From: Paraburkholderia sacchari | GTDB taxonomy: Bacteria > Pseudomonadota > Gammaproteobacteria > Burkholderiales > Burkholderiaceae | Reading direction: 5' to 3' | NCBI RefSeq assembly: GCF_000785435.2 | Contig: NZ_JTDB02000012.1 | Span: forward strand, 1-64,000 | Length of the DNA: 64,000 bases | In this document: piece after piece, positions 35,250 to 43,725 of the stretch | How positions within the stretch are numbered: the first letter of the stretch is position 1 | Layout of the letters: every line of letters starts with the position of its first letter | Notes under the pieces: model-generated | Told to the model about the DNA's origin: nothing | The model's input: the letters and a program-made list of their open reading frames with translations, nothing else | Databases searched by the model: none | Program-made: the position numbers and the translations under genes

Positions 35250-36256
35250 AGCCAACGGATTTCTCCATGCTTGTGACAAGCTTCCTCACGGAGCATATGG
35301 CTGCACAGCGCAATCTGAGTCCCAATACCATCAAAGCCTATCGCGATGTGTTTACTCTGCTGCTGCGATTCTGCCGCGACGTGCGAGGCATTGCCCTGGA
35401 GCGTCTGTCATTGGCGCATATTGACGCATCTCTTGTGGAGGCGTTCTTGGACCATCTAGCCAACGACCGGCACGTTTCGGTTAGCACACTGAATCATCGT
35501 CTTGCGACATTGCATGCATTCTTCCGTTATGTACAGTCGGAAGTACCCGAGCGCCTGCTGCAGTGTCAGCAGATCCTCGCCATTCCGCTGCGGCGACAAC
35601 CGCGCCCCAGTGTTGGTTATCTCTCGCGGGAGTACCTCGCACAGGTGCTCGCACAACCAGACTTGCGTACATCTGAGGGGCGCAGAGATGCCGTGATGTT
35701 GAGCGTACTCTACGACACTGGTGCCCGCGTACAGGAATTGATCGACCTGAACGCCGGCGACGTGCGTATGGATCCGCCGTCACAGGTGCGGCTCTTGGGA
35801 AAGGGCCGCAAAATACGCGCTGTTCCGCTCATGGACGCGACGCTCGAATTGCTGCGCCAGTATCGGCGGGACAACAACCTCGACCGCCCTGAATATGCGG
35901 ACAAGCCGCTCTTCCAGAACCGACACGGCACACGATTGACGCGCTCGGGCGTGCGCTATCTTCTGCGTAAGTATGTTCAGTCTGTACGGCGCGAACATCC
36001 GGACTTCACGCAGCCAGTAAGTCCTCACAGCTTGCGGCATACGAAGGGAATGCACCTGCTGCAGAGTGGCGTTCCACTCGAAATCATCCGTGACTTCTTG
36101 GGTCACGTGGACGTGAAGACAACTGAGATCTATGCTCGCGCAAATCTTGAGATGAAGCGGAAGGCGCTCGAGAAGGTGGAGGGCAGCACGTTGCTTCCGG
36201 AGATCCCGTCCTGGCGGCAGAACAAATCGCTGCTCGATTGGCTGCATTCGCTGTAG
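35246..36256 (+). CDS. Tyrosine recombinase, third of the trio (RitC-like, XerC/D type)
   Basis: Encodes 336 residues. It has the SAM-like N-terminal domain (FLTEHMAAQRNLSPNTIKAYRDVFTLLLRFC) and the catalytic set VLYDTGARVQELIDLNAGDV, PHSLRHTKGMHLLQSGV and FLGHVDVKTTEIYARA. It is the most XerC-like of the trio. Its ATG overlaps the previous stop (ATGA). All three recombinases are intact, so the RIT element may still be mobile apart from the IS inserted downstream of this gene. Confidence 0.9.
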   Translation: MKPTDFSMLVTSFLTEHMAAQRNLSPNTIKAYRDVFTLLLRFCRDVRGIALERLSLAHIDASLVEAFLDHLANDRHVSVSTLNHRLATLHAFFRYVQSEVPERLLQCQQILAIPLRRQPRPSVGYLSREYLAQVLAQPDLRTSEGRRDAVMLSVLYDTGARVQELIDLNAGDVRMDPPSQVRLLGKGRKIRAVPLMDATLELLRQYRRDNNLDRPEYADKPLFQNRHGTRLTRSGVRYLLRKYVQSVRREHPDFTQPVSPHSLRHTKGMHLLQSGVPLEIIRDFLGHVDVKTTEIYARANLEMKRKALEKVEGSTLLPEIPSWRQNKSLLDWLHSL

Positions 36257-36316
36257 GGCCACGGAGGCCACGCATGCGGTTTGCTAGCTGCTGGCCTTGT
36301 CCCGGCCAGATACAGA

Positions 36317-37949
36317 TGTCCGACTCCCGGCTCAATAGAAATGTCCGGTTTTAATGAGGTTTGCTTCTGTCTTTCCCGGGTTTTATCTCCTTTCCGTGTT
36401 GAAGGATAGCGTCTGAAGCAGCAGGGCGTTTGTGTCCATTCAGCGAGCCCTGGCAGTCCGCCGGACAGGTTTTGAATCTGGCTTTGGCGCCTGCGCCAGC
36501 TTCACGATCACCGCTTCCATGTCCGCCTGCGTGATCTCGCGTGGTTTCTTCGTGCCCGGCACGCGTTCAGCCTGGCGTACCTCGATGCCGCGATTGGTGC
36601 GCGAGGGCGAACCCGCGGCCCGCCGGTCATCGCGCTGCGCCTGCAGCGCCTGGGCGACCTGTAGCGCGTGCGCCAGCCGCTTGTGCTCGATCACCGCGCC
36701 CTGGTCCACCTCGGTGAGCCGGTCATACTCGCGGTACGGCAGCACGCGGCCGTCCGCGCGAATCTCGATGCGCCCGTCCGGATACTCCCAGACCTCGATG
36801 TAGCGGTGAACGAGCCTGCGGTTCTCCGGCGTGTCGTCGAGCAGGTACATGACCCGGTCGTACTGCACCGTCAACGCCTTCGTCACGCGCCGCGTCTCGC
36901 GCCAGGTGAGCAGGGTGTCCAGATCCTCGTCAGCGCGCAGTGGCCGGTGGGCGTCGAACGTACTGCGCGGCGGCTTCGCGAAGCGCGTGTTGTAGGCCGC
37001 CATGAAGGCGGGCGCCCAGGCGTTGGCCTCGGCGACCGTGCTGATGCCGCGCAGCCGCAACTCCTTCACGAGGCGATCCTGCAGCGTCAGGTGGGCCCGC
37101 TCCACACGGCCCTTGGCCGAACTGCTGTTGGCGCAGAACGTGTCGATGTTCAGCTCGTACATCGCGCGCCCGAAGTGCGTCACGCTGCGTCCGGTCTTGC
37201 CGGCAGTCGGGCTGCGAAACACGCTGGCCTTGTCGCTGTACAGCGCAACCGGCTTGCCGTGGCGCTCCAGGTACGCCCGCGTGGCCTCGAAGTAGCTGAA
37301 GGTCGACTCCGTGGCCGTGAAATGCAGGTGCATGATGCGGCTCGTCGCATCGTCCACGTACACCAGCAGCGTGCAGGCCGGTGCGCGTTCCTCGAACCAG
37401 CGGTGGTCGCTGCCGTCGATCTGGATCAGCTCGCCCAGGCACGCGCGGCGTGCACGGGGCTGGTAGACCTTCGGCGGACGCTGGGCCCGCGGAATCCACA
37501 GACCCGCGTCGCGCATCCATCGACGCACGGTCTCCTTTGCCAGCCAGATGCCGTGGCATTCAGCGAGCTTCTCGCACGCCAGCGTCGGCCCAAAATCCGC
37601 GTAGCGCTCGCGCACCAGCGCCATGGCCCGCGCACGCAGATCGACCGGCAGCTCCCGGTTGCTCGGCTGCCCACGCCGGCCCGACACGAGGCCTGCCGGG
37701 CCGCAGGCCTCATAGCGCCGGCACAGTCGGGTGATCTGCCGCTCGCTGAGCTGCAGCCGCTCAGCTGCCTGAAAACACCGCAGGCGGCCTTCAACGACCG
37801 CCTCGATGACCTTGACCCGCTCGAGTTCGCGCATGCTTGCCGTGATCAGCTCACGTCCGTTCATGGTTCGCCCCTGGTCGACGCCTCGTGTGAGCGTGCA
37901 CCTCAACCAGGGCAGGAATCGGACATTTCTAATGAGCCAGAATCGGACA
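36317..37949 (-). mobile_element. IS1202/ISNCY-type insertion sequence inside the RIT element
   Basis: The ends read TGTCCGACTCCCGGCTCAAT (36317) and TGTCCGATTCTGGCTCATTA (minus strand from 37949), and the similarity goes on for about 38 bases including a second ATGTCCG. No target duplication is obvious in the flanks. It carries one transposase gene. It lies after the third recombinase and before the RIT right edge. Confidence 0.75.
36440..37864 (-). CDS. IS1202/ISNCY-family transposase (integrase core)
   Basis: Encodes 474 residues. The N-terminus has paired helix-turn-helix motifs (EGRLRCFQAAERLQLSERQITRLCRRYEACGPAGLVSGRRG). The integrase core follows with IQIDGSDHRWFE, the central LYSDKASVF and a last acidic residue in SSSAKGRVERAHLTLQDRLVKELRL. 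The C-terminal half is the non-catalytic tail typical of this group. It catalyses cut-and-paste of the element. Intact; the start at 37864 is the first ATG that precedes the conserved helices. Confidence 0.85.
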   Translation of the reverse strand: MNGRELITASMRELERVKVIEAVVEGRLRCFQAAERLQLSERQITRLCRRYEACGPAGLVSGRRGQPSNRELPVDLRARAMALVRERYADFGPTLACEKLAECHGIWLAKETVRRWMRDAGLWIPRAQRPPKVYQPRARRACLGELIQIDGSDHRWFEERAPACTLLVYVDDATSRIMHLHFTATESTFSYFEATRAYLERHGKPVALYSDKASVFRSPTAGKTGRSVTHFGRAMYELNIDTFCANSSSAKGRVERAHLTLQDRLVKELRLRGISTVAEANAWAPAFMAAYNTRFAKPPRSTFDAHRPLRADEDLDTLLTWRETRRVTKALTVQYDRVMYLLDDTPENRRLVHRYIEVWEYPDGRIEIRADGRVLPYREYDRLTEVDQGAVIEHKRLAHALQVAQALQAQRDDRRAAGSPSRTNRGIEVRQAERVPGTKKPREITQADMEAVIVKLAQAPKPDSKPVRRTARAR

Positions 37950-38076
37950 TTTCAAAAAAGCCATAACAGGCCTCCTCCATCCACGCAACATTTATGTCAA
38001 GTTCCCGGGGCCGAAATCCGATGGCATCAACGAGCCGGATTCGAAACAGCACATAAAAGCTTCCTACCGGTAACGA

Positions 38077-38102
38077 CCGAAATGTGCTGCAGCACATTTC
38101 GG
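38077..38102. repeat. 26-bp perfect palindrome at the RIT/parB junction
   Basis: The palindrome is centred on CTGCAG at 38087-38092 and its last three bases (CGG) are the first bases shared with the uninterrupted parB. The half site CAGCACATTTCGG shares CAGCACAT with sequences at 32945 and 38047. It is a candidate recombinase-binding end. Confidence 0.7.
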
Positions 38103-39570
38103 CTATGTACGTCGTGACCTCTTCAGTGACGACGGGAATGCGGGCTACATTGCCGATGCCGAACTGCTGCAGCGGCTCGTCGCGCAGAAGCTCGACGTAG
38201 CAGCAGAAGAAGTGCGCGCCGAGGGTTGGGGATGGACAGAAACCCGCGTCGAGCGCGACGTGCTGGAGCTTAACCGCTACGGCAAGCTGCGCCCCATCCA
38301 GCGCCCCTTTACAGACGAAGAGCAGCGCGAGATGGACACACTCACCGAACAGCAGGACGATCTGGCCGGGAAGCTGGAAGCGCTCTCCGAGGACGATGAA
38401 AATGCATATGAGGAAGCTGGCCGCCTCGAGGCTGAAATCGGACGGGTCAACGCAGAGATAATCGCACTAGAAAGCCGCGCCATGGTGTGGGATACACAGC
38501 AGATGGCTGAGGCGGGTGCGTTTGTAATCATCGATCCGCAGGGAAAACTGCTCATCGAGCGCGGTCTCGTGCGGCGCGAGAACAGTGCGGCGCTGGACGC
38601 GGCGGGTGCAACGGTCACCGGCACGCCGCAGGCGGAAGCTGCGGACCCGGCAGACGGTCCTGTTCCGAAGCTCAAGCCGGTCCACAGCGCGAAACTCTGC
38701 CAGCGACTCACCGCGCACCGCACCGTCGCCATCCACGCCGAAATGGTCACGCAGCCCGCCGTCGCGCTCGCCGCCCTGTTGCGGCATCTCGTTCCGCAGG
38801 CGCTGCCTGAGCACTACGGCTACACGTCCGCGCGCGACTATCTGGCGCTATCAGGCGACAACAATCACGACAGCCTACTACGCGCGGCGGACGATCTGCC
38901 CATCAGTGCTGCATGGAACGCCATCGAGGCACAACGCGCCCGATGGACCGCCGAGTTACCCTCGAGACGCGGCGACCTGCTGCCGTGGCTCGCGAAGCAA
39001 GACCCAGGAACGACGCTCCTCGAACTGCTTGCCTTCTGCACCGGCACCCTGCTCGACGGCATCGTGGGCGAGGAAAAGCCGCAGGCGATCAGCGCGCTCG
39101 CGGGCGCGCTGCACCTGGACATGACCCGGTACTGGACGCCGACCCGCTCCACGTATTTCGATCATGTCAGCAAGGCGCGCATCGGGGAAGTCGTGTCCGC
39201 AGCCGTTTCGCCAAAGGTTGCCGCCGACCTCGGGAAGATGAAGAAGGCCGACGCCGCTGCCGCCGCTGAACTGCGTCTGGCGAAGGTCGTGTGGCTCCCG
39301 GAAATCCTCACCGATACGGAAATCCCGGTCACGCCGTCATGGGAAGCCCGCGACGACGAGGATGGGGACGCCGGGGAGGACGAACAAGGCCCGGAAAACG
39401 GCAAGGGTTCCGACGACGCGCAGGAGGACGACGAAGGTGCCGCCGAGCCCGGGAGCAATCACAGTGGCATCAACAACACGGCTTGCGATGTACCCGTGTC
39501 GTCCACCGCAGCCGGCACGCAGGCGCCGTGGCCCTTCCCGACCGCTGCCGGCCTCGCGCACGCTTCATGA
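38103..39570 (+). pseudogene. parB: C-terminal half of the interrupted ParB
   Basis: The frame resumes at 38103 with YVRRDLFSDDGNAGYIADAELLQRLVAQKLDVAAEEVRAEGWGWTETRVERD and continues through a long acidic coiled region (TLTEQQDDLAGKLEALSEDDENAYEEAGRLEAEIGRVNAEI) to the C-terminal PTRSTYFDHVSKARIGEVVSAAVSP and LPEILTDTEIP. The last 80 residues are low-complexity and acidic. An ATG at 38212 could give a 452-residue free fragment, but no ribosome site is seen. The frame has no stop, so the split may be recent. Confidence 0.85.
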
Positions 39571-40335
39571 TGCCCTCGCGCTCATGAAAGGCGACATCAA
39601 CGACGCATGACCCGTGCGGGCAGACGGCAAACCGTCTGCCCGCACCAGACGACTACCGGAATAGCGACCCGCCAGCCCACCCGCTGCCGCCGCGAGCAGA
39701 ATCACGACCAGCCCTCCGATCACCAGTATGCGGAACGCCTTCGTCATCCGTCGCGCTACCATCTGGTCAACCTTCGCGGCGCGCGCCGCCGCCTCGCTCA
39801 TCTCCCGTTCAAACAGAGCTACCGCTGCGTCGAGTTGCTGCCGATGCTCGCGGGCTGCAACGGCTACCGCGCCCATCACCCTGTTTCCCGCGATGCGCGC
39901 AATCCGGTCGGCAGCGCGCCCCACCTGCGTGACCAATGCCTGTTCATTCAGTGCCGCGAGCGCCGCGCGATACCTCGCCTCATGTTCAACGGCCATGCGT
40001 TCCGCGAGTTCGATGGTCGCCTTGCAGCGCGCGAGCGCGTCGCGGTGCTGCGCCATCAGCGCGTCCGTCGCCTCACGTGCCTCCTCCCGCACCGCGTCCA
40101 GATTGCCCTTGCCTGCCTCCCGGATGCGCTCCGGCATCGCCTCGTAAAGCCGCACATAGTATTCGAGCACAACCAGCACCGACCACAGGGCATCGTTGTC
40201 GCGCAAATTCAGGGCCATCGACACCCGACGCATGCGCAGCATGCTCGCGTCGTCCGGCTTCTCCCCGGTGACGTCATAAAAGAGCCGGGCGAGCGGATCG
40301 ACGGGGCGTCCTCGCCGCGCTCGCCGCTCAGGCAT
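39565..40335 (-). CDS. TraM-like coiled-coil membrane protein of the transfer region
   Basis: Encodes 256 residues. Residues about 80-195 are long amphipathic, Ala/Glu/Arg-rich helices (coiled coil), followed by one membrane segment at about 201-223 (FRILVIGGLVVILLAAAAGGLAG) and a short tail. It is the third gene of a TraK-TraL-TraM-like block, its ATG overlapping the traL stop. In RP4 the corresponding genes lie beside oriT and help transfer; the family assignment here rests on gene order. Its stop overlaps that of convergent parB by six bases. Confidence 0.65.
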   Translation of the reverse strand: MPERRARRGRPVDPLARLFYDVTGEKPDDASMLRMRRVSMALNLRDNDALWSVLVVLEYYVRLYEAMPERIREAGKGNLDAVREEAREATDALMAQHRDALARCKATIELAERMAVEHEARYRAALAALNEQALVTQVGRAADRIARIAGNRVMGAVAVAAREHRQQLDAAVALFEREMSEAAARAAKVDQMVARRMTKAFRILVIGGLVVILLAAAAGGLAGRYSGSRLVRADGLPSARTGHASLMSPFMSARAS

Positions 40336-41020
40336 TGCCCGTCACCCCGACGAACATCGCGTCATAGAGCGCCCGCCAGCGCAGCAGTTCCGCGCGTTGC
40401 CCGATGGGCAGCGACTCCGCCGCCTTGCGCACCGACAGGCGCTGACTGCGCAGATCGTCTGCCACGCGATCCGCGAGTTCGGGAAAGTCGAGCGACCTTC
40501 CCCTCGCCTCGACACTCTTGCGGATTTTCGAGTCCTGATACAGCACGAACCTGTCCGGTGTGCCGTAGTGGCCATTGCGCACGACATGTGTGATCGCATC
40601 TGGAAACGTCTCCCCAAACTGGCGCAGCAGTTCCAGACTGTCGCGCTGCCGGTTGATCACCCAGAACACAACGAGCCGCCTGCCAAGCTCGCCCAGCGTA
40701 CTGGCCAGCGTCGCGCCGTAGCGGGCGACCCCATCCTGGTTGCGGGCTGCCGTGCTGACCACCACGACCGCGTCGCGATGCTCGTCGCAGTAGTTCACGA
40801 AATTGATCCACCCTTCCGCCTCGTCTAGATCGAACGCGGCGCAATCAATCTCGCCCTGCACGGCCTTCATCACGTCGGGGTTTGATGTGTCGTTCTCAAC
40901 AAGCACGGGTTTGACGCCGCGCCGCTGCAGATGATCGACCAGCGCGAGCGCGACAAGGCTCTTGCCAACACCGCCCTTGCCACCGCCCACAAGATAGATG
41001 GGATTGACTTTCGTATCCAT
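40328..41020 (-). CDS. TraL-like P-loop ATPase (ParA/MinD superfamily) of the mobilisation block
   Basis: Encodes 230 residues. The deviant Walker A GGGKGGVGKSLVALALVDHL (about residues 12-31) and PVLVENDTSNPDVMKAV define a ParA/MinD-like ATPase. The family annotated as TraL in IncP plasmids has the same length and neighbours. It is probably involved in conjugation; partition is less likely as the cognate ParB-like gene is elsewhere and broken. The ATG at 41020 fits the family N-terminus; an upstream frame extends to 41389 but overlaps traK. Confidence 0.75.
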   Translation of the reverse strand: MDTKVNPIYLVGGGKGGVGKSLVALALVDHLQRRGVKPVLVENDTSNPDVMKAVQGEIDCAAFDLDEAEGWINFVNYCDEHRDAVVVVSTAARNQDGVARYGATLASTLGELGRRLVVFWVINRQRDSLELLRQFGETFPDAITHVVRNGHYGTPDRFVLYQDSKIRKSVEARGRSLDFPELADRVADDLRSQRLSVRKAAESLPIGQRAELLRWRALYDAMFVGVTGNA

Positions 41021-41030
41021 CGCGACTCCT

Positions 41031-41495
41031 CTACAGATCGTCGGTGTCGGGCCGGATCGCAAATCCGAGTGCACCTTGCACTGGCAGCCCAGATTGCGGT
41101 CTGGCTTCCGTCTTTCCCCCATCCTTGCGAACACGCCTTGTCTGAGACGTCGCCTCCTGCGCGCGCGATTGCGCCGCGATCGCCTTCTCAGCACCAGGTG
41201 CACGTGCACCCGATGCGGGCCGCGCAACACTACCTGTGCTACCGCCTTTCCCGGTCGAGCGCAGTGCGTAGCGAATCGTCCCAGCAGTGATGTCAAGACC
41301 CTGCCGTCGAGCCTGTTCCGCAATCTGCTCCAGGGTATAGCCCTTCGCTTGCGCAGTCCGCACGCGCACACGCATGTCCTTAATCGCATCGCGCACCGTC
41401 ACGCCACGTTCGGTATCCGGCTTCTCTGGCAGCGCATCGAGTGCGCGACCAAACGCCTCCCATTGCGACTTCGTATAGACCTTCGCAACAGGCAT
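41031..41495 (-). CDS. TraK-like DNA-binding mobilisation protein
   Basis: Encodes 154 residues. A helix-turn-helix (GYTLEQIAEQARRQGLDITAGTIRYALR, about residues 55-82) follows a charged N-terminus, and the tail is basic and disordered. In RP4-like systems TraK wraps oriT DNA. This gene lies directly next to a long intergenic region with repeated GTGCGCAC palindromes. The ATG at 41495 has a strong ribosome site (AGGAGGG). The TraK label rests on position and the HTH, not on a firm sequence match. Confidence 0.6.
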   Translation of the reverse strand: MPVAKVYTKSQWEAFGRALDALPEKPDTERGVTVRDAIKDMRVRVRTAQAKGYTLEQIAEQARRQGLDITAGTIRYALRSTGKGGSTGSVARPASGARAPGAEKAIAAQSRAQEATSQTRRVRKDGGKTEARPQSGLPVQGALGFAIRPDTDDL

Positions 41496-41517
41496 CTTTA
41501 CCCTCCTGTACATCCGG

Positions 41518-42022
41518 TGCGCACTTGCGGTGACACCATCGTGCGCACCTCCTGAGCAGGCGTCAACACGGCTTTTGCGCACGGCTTATTCATGCAGGAA
41601 CAAACTGGCAGTGAAGGGAAGGTACGAGAACAACGGATATTTTTGCGTATGTGGTGCGCACGCGACACGCTACACCAACGCATCAAGGTACGCCGGATTG
41701 GCGCGTGCCGTTGACGCCGAGCGACACCACCTTGACGCGCGTTTCTGGCTTCGGCCGCCGCGTGTGTGCGCGTGCAGATTCCAGTCCTCTCTCCTGAATT
41801 GCTCACGGTGCTCCGCACTTAACCGTGAGATCCACGCGCACGCGATAGTGCAACGCGTGAATCTCAACGCACGCAGGTCTTCGTCTGCCCTGCGCAATAC
41901 GGTGACAACCCGGGCACTAGACTTCGCTTTTTTATACGGCCCGCGAAACGCACCGCTCAGCGCATCTGCTCTGCTAACGATTCGACACTTTTCGCGCGCG
42001 CCAAACACGCCGCGGTGCGCAC
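41518..42022. repeat. Four GTGCGCAC palindromes, candidate TraK/oriT or operator sites
   Basis: Exact copies are at 41518-41525, 41541-41548, 41654-41661 and 42015-42022. The first two lie 23 bases apart (two helical turns, same face), just upstream of the TraK-like gene. No other exact copy was noticed in the neighbouring genes. Confidence 0.55.
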
Positions 42023-42516
42023 ATTCAACACGTCGGGTTCGCCACTGGTCGGCAGTTCATAACACTGCGGCTACGCATCGTGTAGCGCATCGTTCTGCGC
42101 AGTGCGTTGACTCTGGCTGCAATCCCACGTCGCATCGTCTTCGCAAGGGCAACGCACGCCGTTCCCCAGGACGCGATCGGATGTTTGCGCGAAGGCGGAA
42201 ACCTCTGCGCACCGCGTTTACTCTGGGACACAATAAGCGCACGGAAAACAAGGGATGGCAGGATAGGCTACCGCCGGTTTTGGGCGCCACCTGCAATGCA
42301 AACGCGTCGCTTTCTTCGTCACGGTGCGGCCCGCTAATCCGCCGGAGTCAAGCGGCGAACCGGCTCCCGGTTGCCGGCGTGCGCGTATCATGTTCCGACC
42401 GCCACTCATGTGGTCGTTGACCTCGGCCGCGCGACCGAGCAGCGCGCATACAGAAAGATCATGAAAGCAACCGCCTCAAGCGCGGCACCATCATATTCAC
42501 CGTCGCGTGACGGCTT

Positions 42517-42760
42517 CTACAGTATCTTCAGCAACAGTGCTGCAATTACCCCATCGACGTCGACGCACTACACGTTGCGCGATACCCCGGCCTCATACAG
42601 CGCCGTCTCCACCAGAGCGCGGTAGAAGGCGTGAACACGTTGTACTCGTCGCGCTCCGCCATCAGCTTGAAAATGAACACTTTGCGGATCGCGGTTGCCT
42701 GGCTCGTCCTTAAACACCGGGTGGTTGGGGTCCGGAAATTTCTGGATGTCGCGGCCAAGA
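42517..42760 (-). pseudogene. C-terminal relic of a citryl-CoA lyase / citrate-synthase-family gene
   Basis: Read over two frames the minus strand gives HPVFKDEPGNRDP, then KVFIFKLMAERDEYNVF, then FYRALVETALYEAGVSRNV, a TAG, and CVDVDGVIAALLLKI. This matches the end of citrate-synthase-like lyases (pattern GHPVFK...DPR...FYxALVxALYExGVxRNVYCVNVDGVIAxxLL). Two frameshifts and one stop replace coding sequence, and the N-terminal two thirds are missing. It does not belong to the surrounding transfer genes. Confidence 0.5.
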
Positions 42761-43039
42761 ATGATCATCCGGCTATAGGTCCGACCGAGAGGGTCGATGA
42801 TTGCCTGCGCAAGGTGCGCTTCGATAAGCCCCGCCGGTTGCGAGCTCTTCCGCTGGAATCGCCATGGAGATCGCCCTGAGCCCATTAATCGTCATCCAAT
42901 CATCCACGAATTTCCATAAATAGGGATGGTTTCATTTTTTCCGAGTTCGCCTATTATAAAAATTCGGGATTTTTTCTTCTCCTCTGCTTGAGTAACTGCA
43001 AAAGCCATGCAGTCAGATGGATCTCCAGGAGAACGTTTC

Positions 43040-43468
43040 ATGGGACTTCTGAGATTTTTGATTATTCTTGGCGCTGCTTCTGGGATTGCCAAGGGTATTC
43101 AACTCTTCAGCCATCACTGCCGACAGCGTTTTGGTTATTGCTTTTTTACTGTGCAAGGATTCTGGCTTGCAGCTATTGGCATCAATCTGCTCTGGTGGGG
43201 ATACGTCGCTTGGGGCACTGCATTCGTGCATCACGAACCGACGTTTGTCGGCATCATCCTCATGGCGATTGGTCTTGCAGTCGTCGCCTGGCTTGTTTTC
43301 ATGAATATCCGAGACACGAATCTGCCGTATGGCGCGGCTGGGTCAGCCCTACAATTCGCGTTGTTCTTCCCGGTAGCACTGTACGGTTTGCCGATCCTCG
43401 CGATCACCCTGTTGTTTCTGCTCTTCGCGACATTCAAGGCTGCGCCGGTCAGATTCATCGATCGGTGA
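43040..43468 (+). CDS. Small multi-pass membrane protein, function unknown
   Basis: Encodes 142 residues with about four hydrophobic segments (LLRFLIILGAASGIAKGI, FFTVQGFWLAAIGINLLWWGY, FVGIILMAIGLAVVAWLVFM and ALFFPVALYGLPILAITLLFLLF). No signal peptide or catalytic motif. The ATG at 43040 follows GGAGAACGTTTC. It is the only plus-strand gene in this part of the transfer region. An entry-exclusion or regulatory role would be typical of such small plasmid membrane proteins, but nothing in the sequence proves it. Confidence 0.6.
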   Translation: MGLLRFLIILGAASGIAKGIQLFSHHCRQRFGYCFFTVQGFWLAAIGINLLWWGYVAWGTAFVHHEPTFVGIILMAIGLAVVAWLVFMNIRDTNLPYGAAGSALQFALFFPVALYGLPILAITLLFLLFATFKAAPVRFIDR

Positions 43469-43725
43469 ATCACCCTGGCGGGCGACTGCCGCCTCGGCTC
43501 GGTTCAAAACGAGCAGTCGTGCCACCATCCGATCAAGGCCACAGTCAACCCAGGCCGGAGGATCATCCGCCGTGTCCGGCAGTAGAAGATCGGCAAGCCG
43601 TGTGGCGCAAAAGACGCCGAGGATGCGCACCGTGTACCGGATTCCATACACTCAAAATCCAGGCTCGGGAATGCGTTTTCCACAGATCAGCGATGCAATA
43701 GCTAACCCATCGTGACCTGCGGGCA

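Larger units (their letters stand above)
32870..38099 (+). mobile_element. RIT (recombinase-in-trio) element with a nested IS1202/ISNCY element, inserted in parB
   Basis: ParB residues stop at ...YEAAGG (32869) and resume at YVRRDLFSDDG (38103), so the 5.2 kb between are inserted. CGG is present at both junctions (32867-32869 and 38100-38102). The core is three consecutive overlapping tyrosine recombinases, the signature of RIT elements. A 1.6-kb IS occupies 36317-37949. The right edge is a 26-bp perfect palindrome (38077-38102). CAGCACATAAA occurs near both ends (32945 and 38047) and may be a recombinase site. Confidence 0.8.
41496..43039. other. Long intergenic region, oriT/regulatory candidate
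   Basis: About 1.5 kb without an intact gene between the TraK-like gene and a small membrane protein. The 8-bp palindrome GTGCGCAC occurs at 41518, 41541, 41654 and 42015, with partial copies (TGCGCAC) at 41576 and 42206. GCGCA-type repeats are dense across 41.5-42.3 kb. No RP4-type nick consensus was found. The part 42517-42760 is a citryl-CoA lyase relic. Confidence 0.55.

Noticed and set aside
40328..41020. ParA of a parAB partition system
   Set aside because: The ATPase lies in a TraK-TraL-TraM-like block on the other strand from parB and matches TraL in length and neighbours, so partition is the weaker reading.
41496..42900. A complete small protein gene in the long transfer-region gap
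   Set aside because: Open frames change composition within a few codons and only the citryl-CoA lyase relic has a recognisable family; no intact start-to-stop gene with a ribosome site was found.
43349..43651. Minus-strand frame of 100 codons after the relaxase gene
   Set aside because: Its second half is the exact antisense of the membrane-protein gene 43040-43468 and its first half has no motif. It may be a relic but cannot be supported as a gene.
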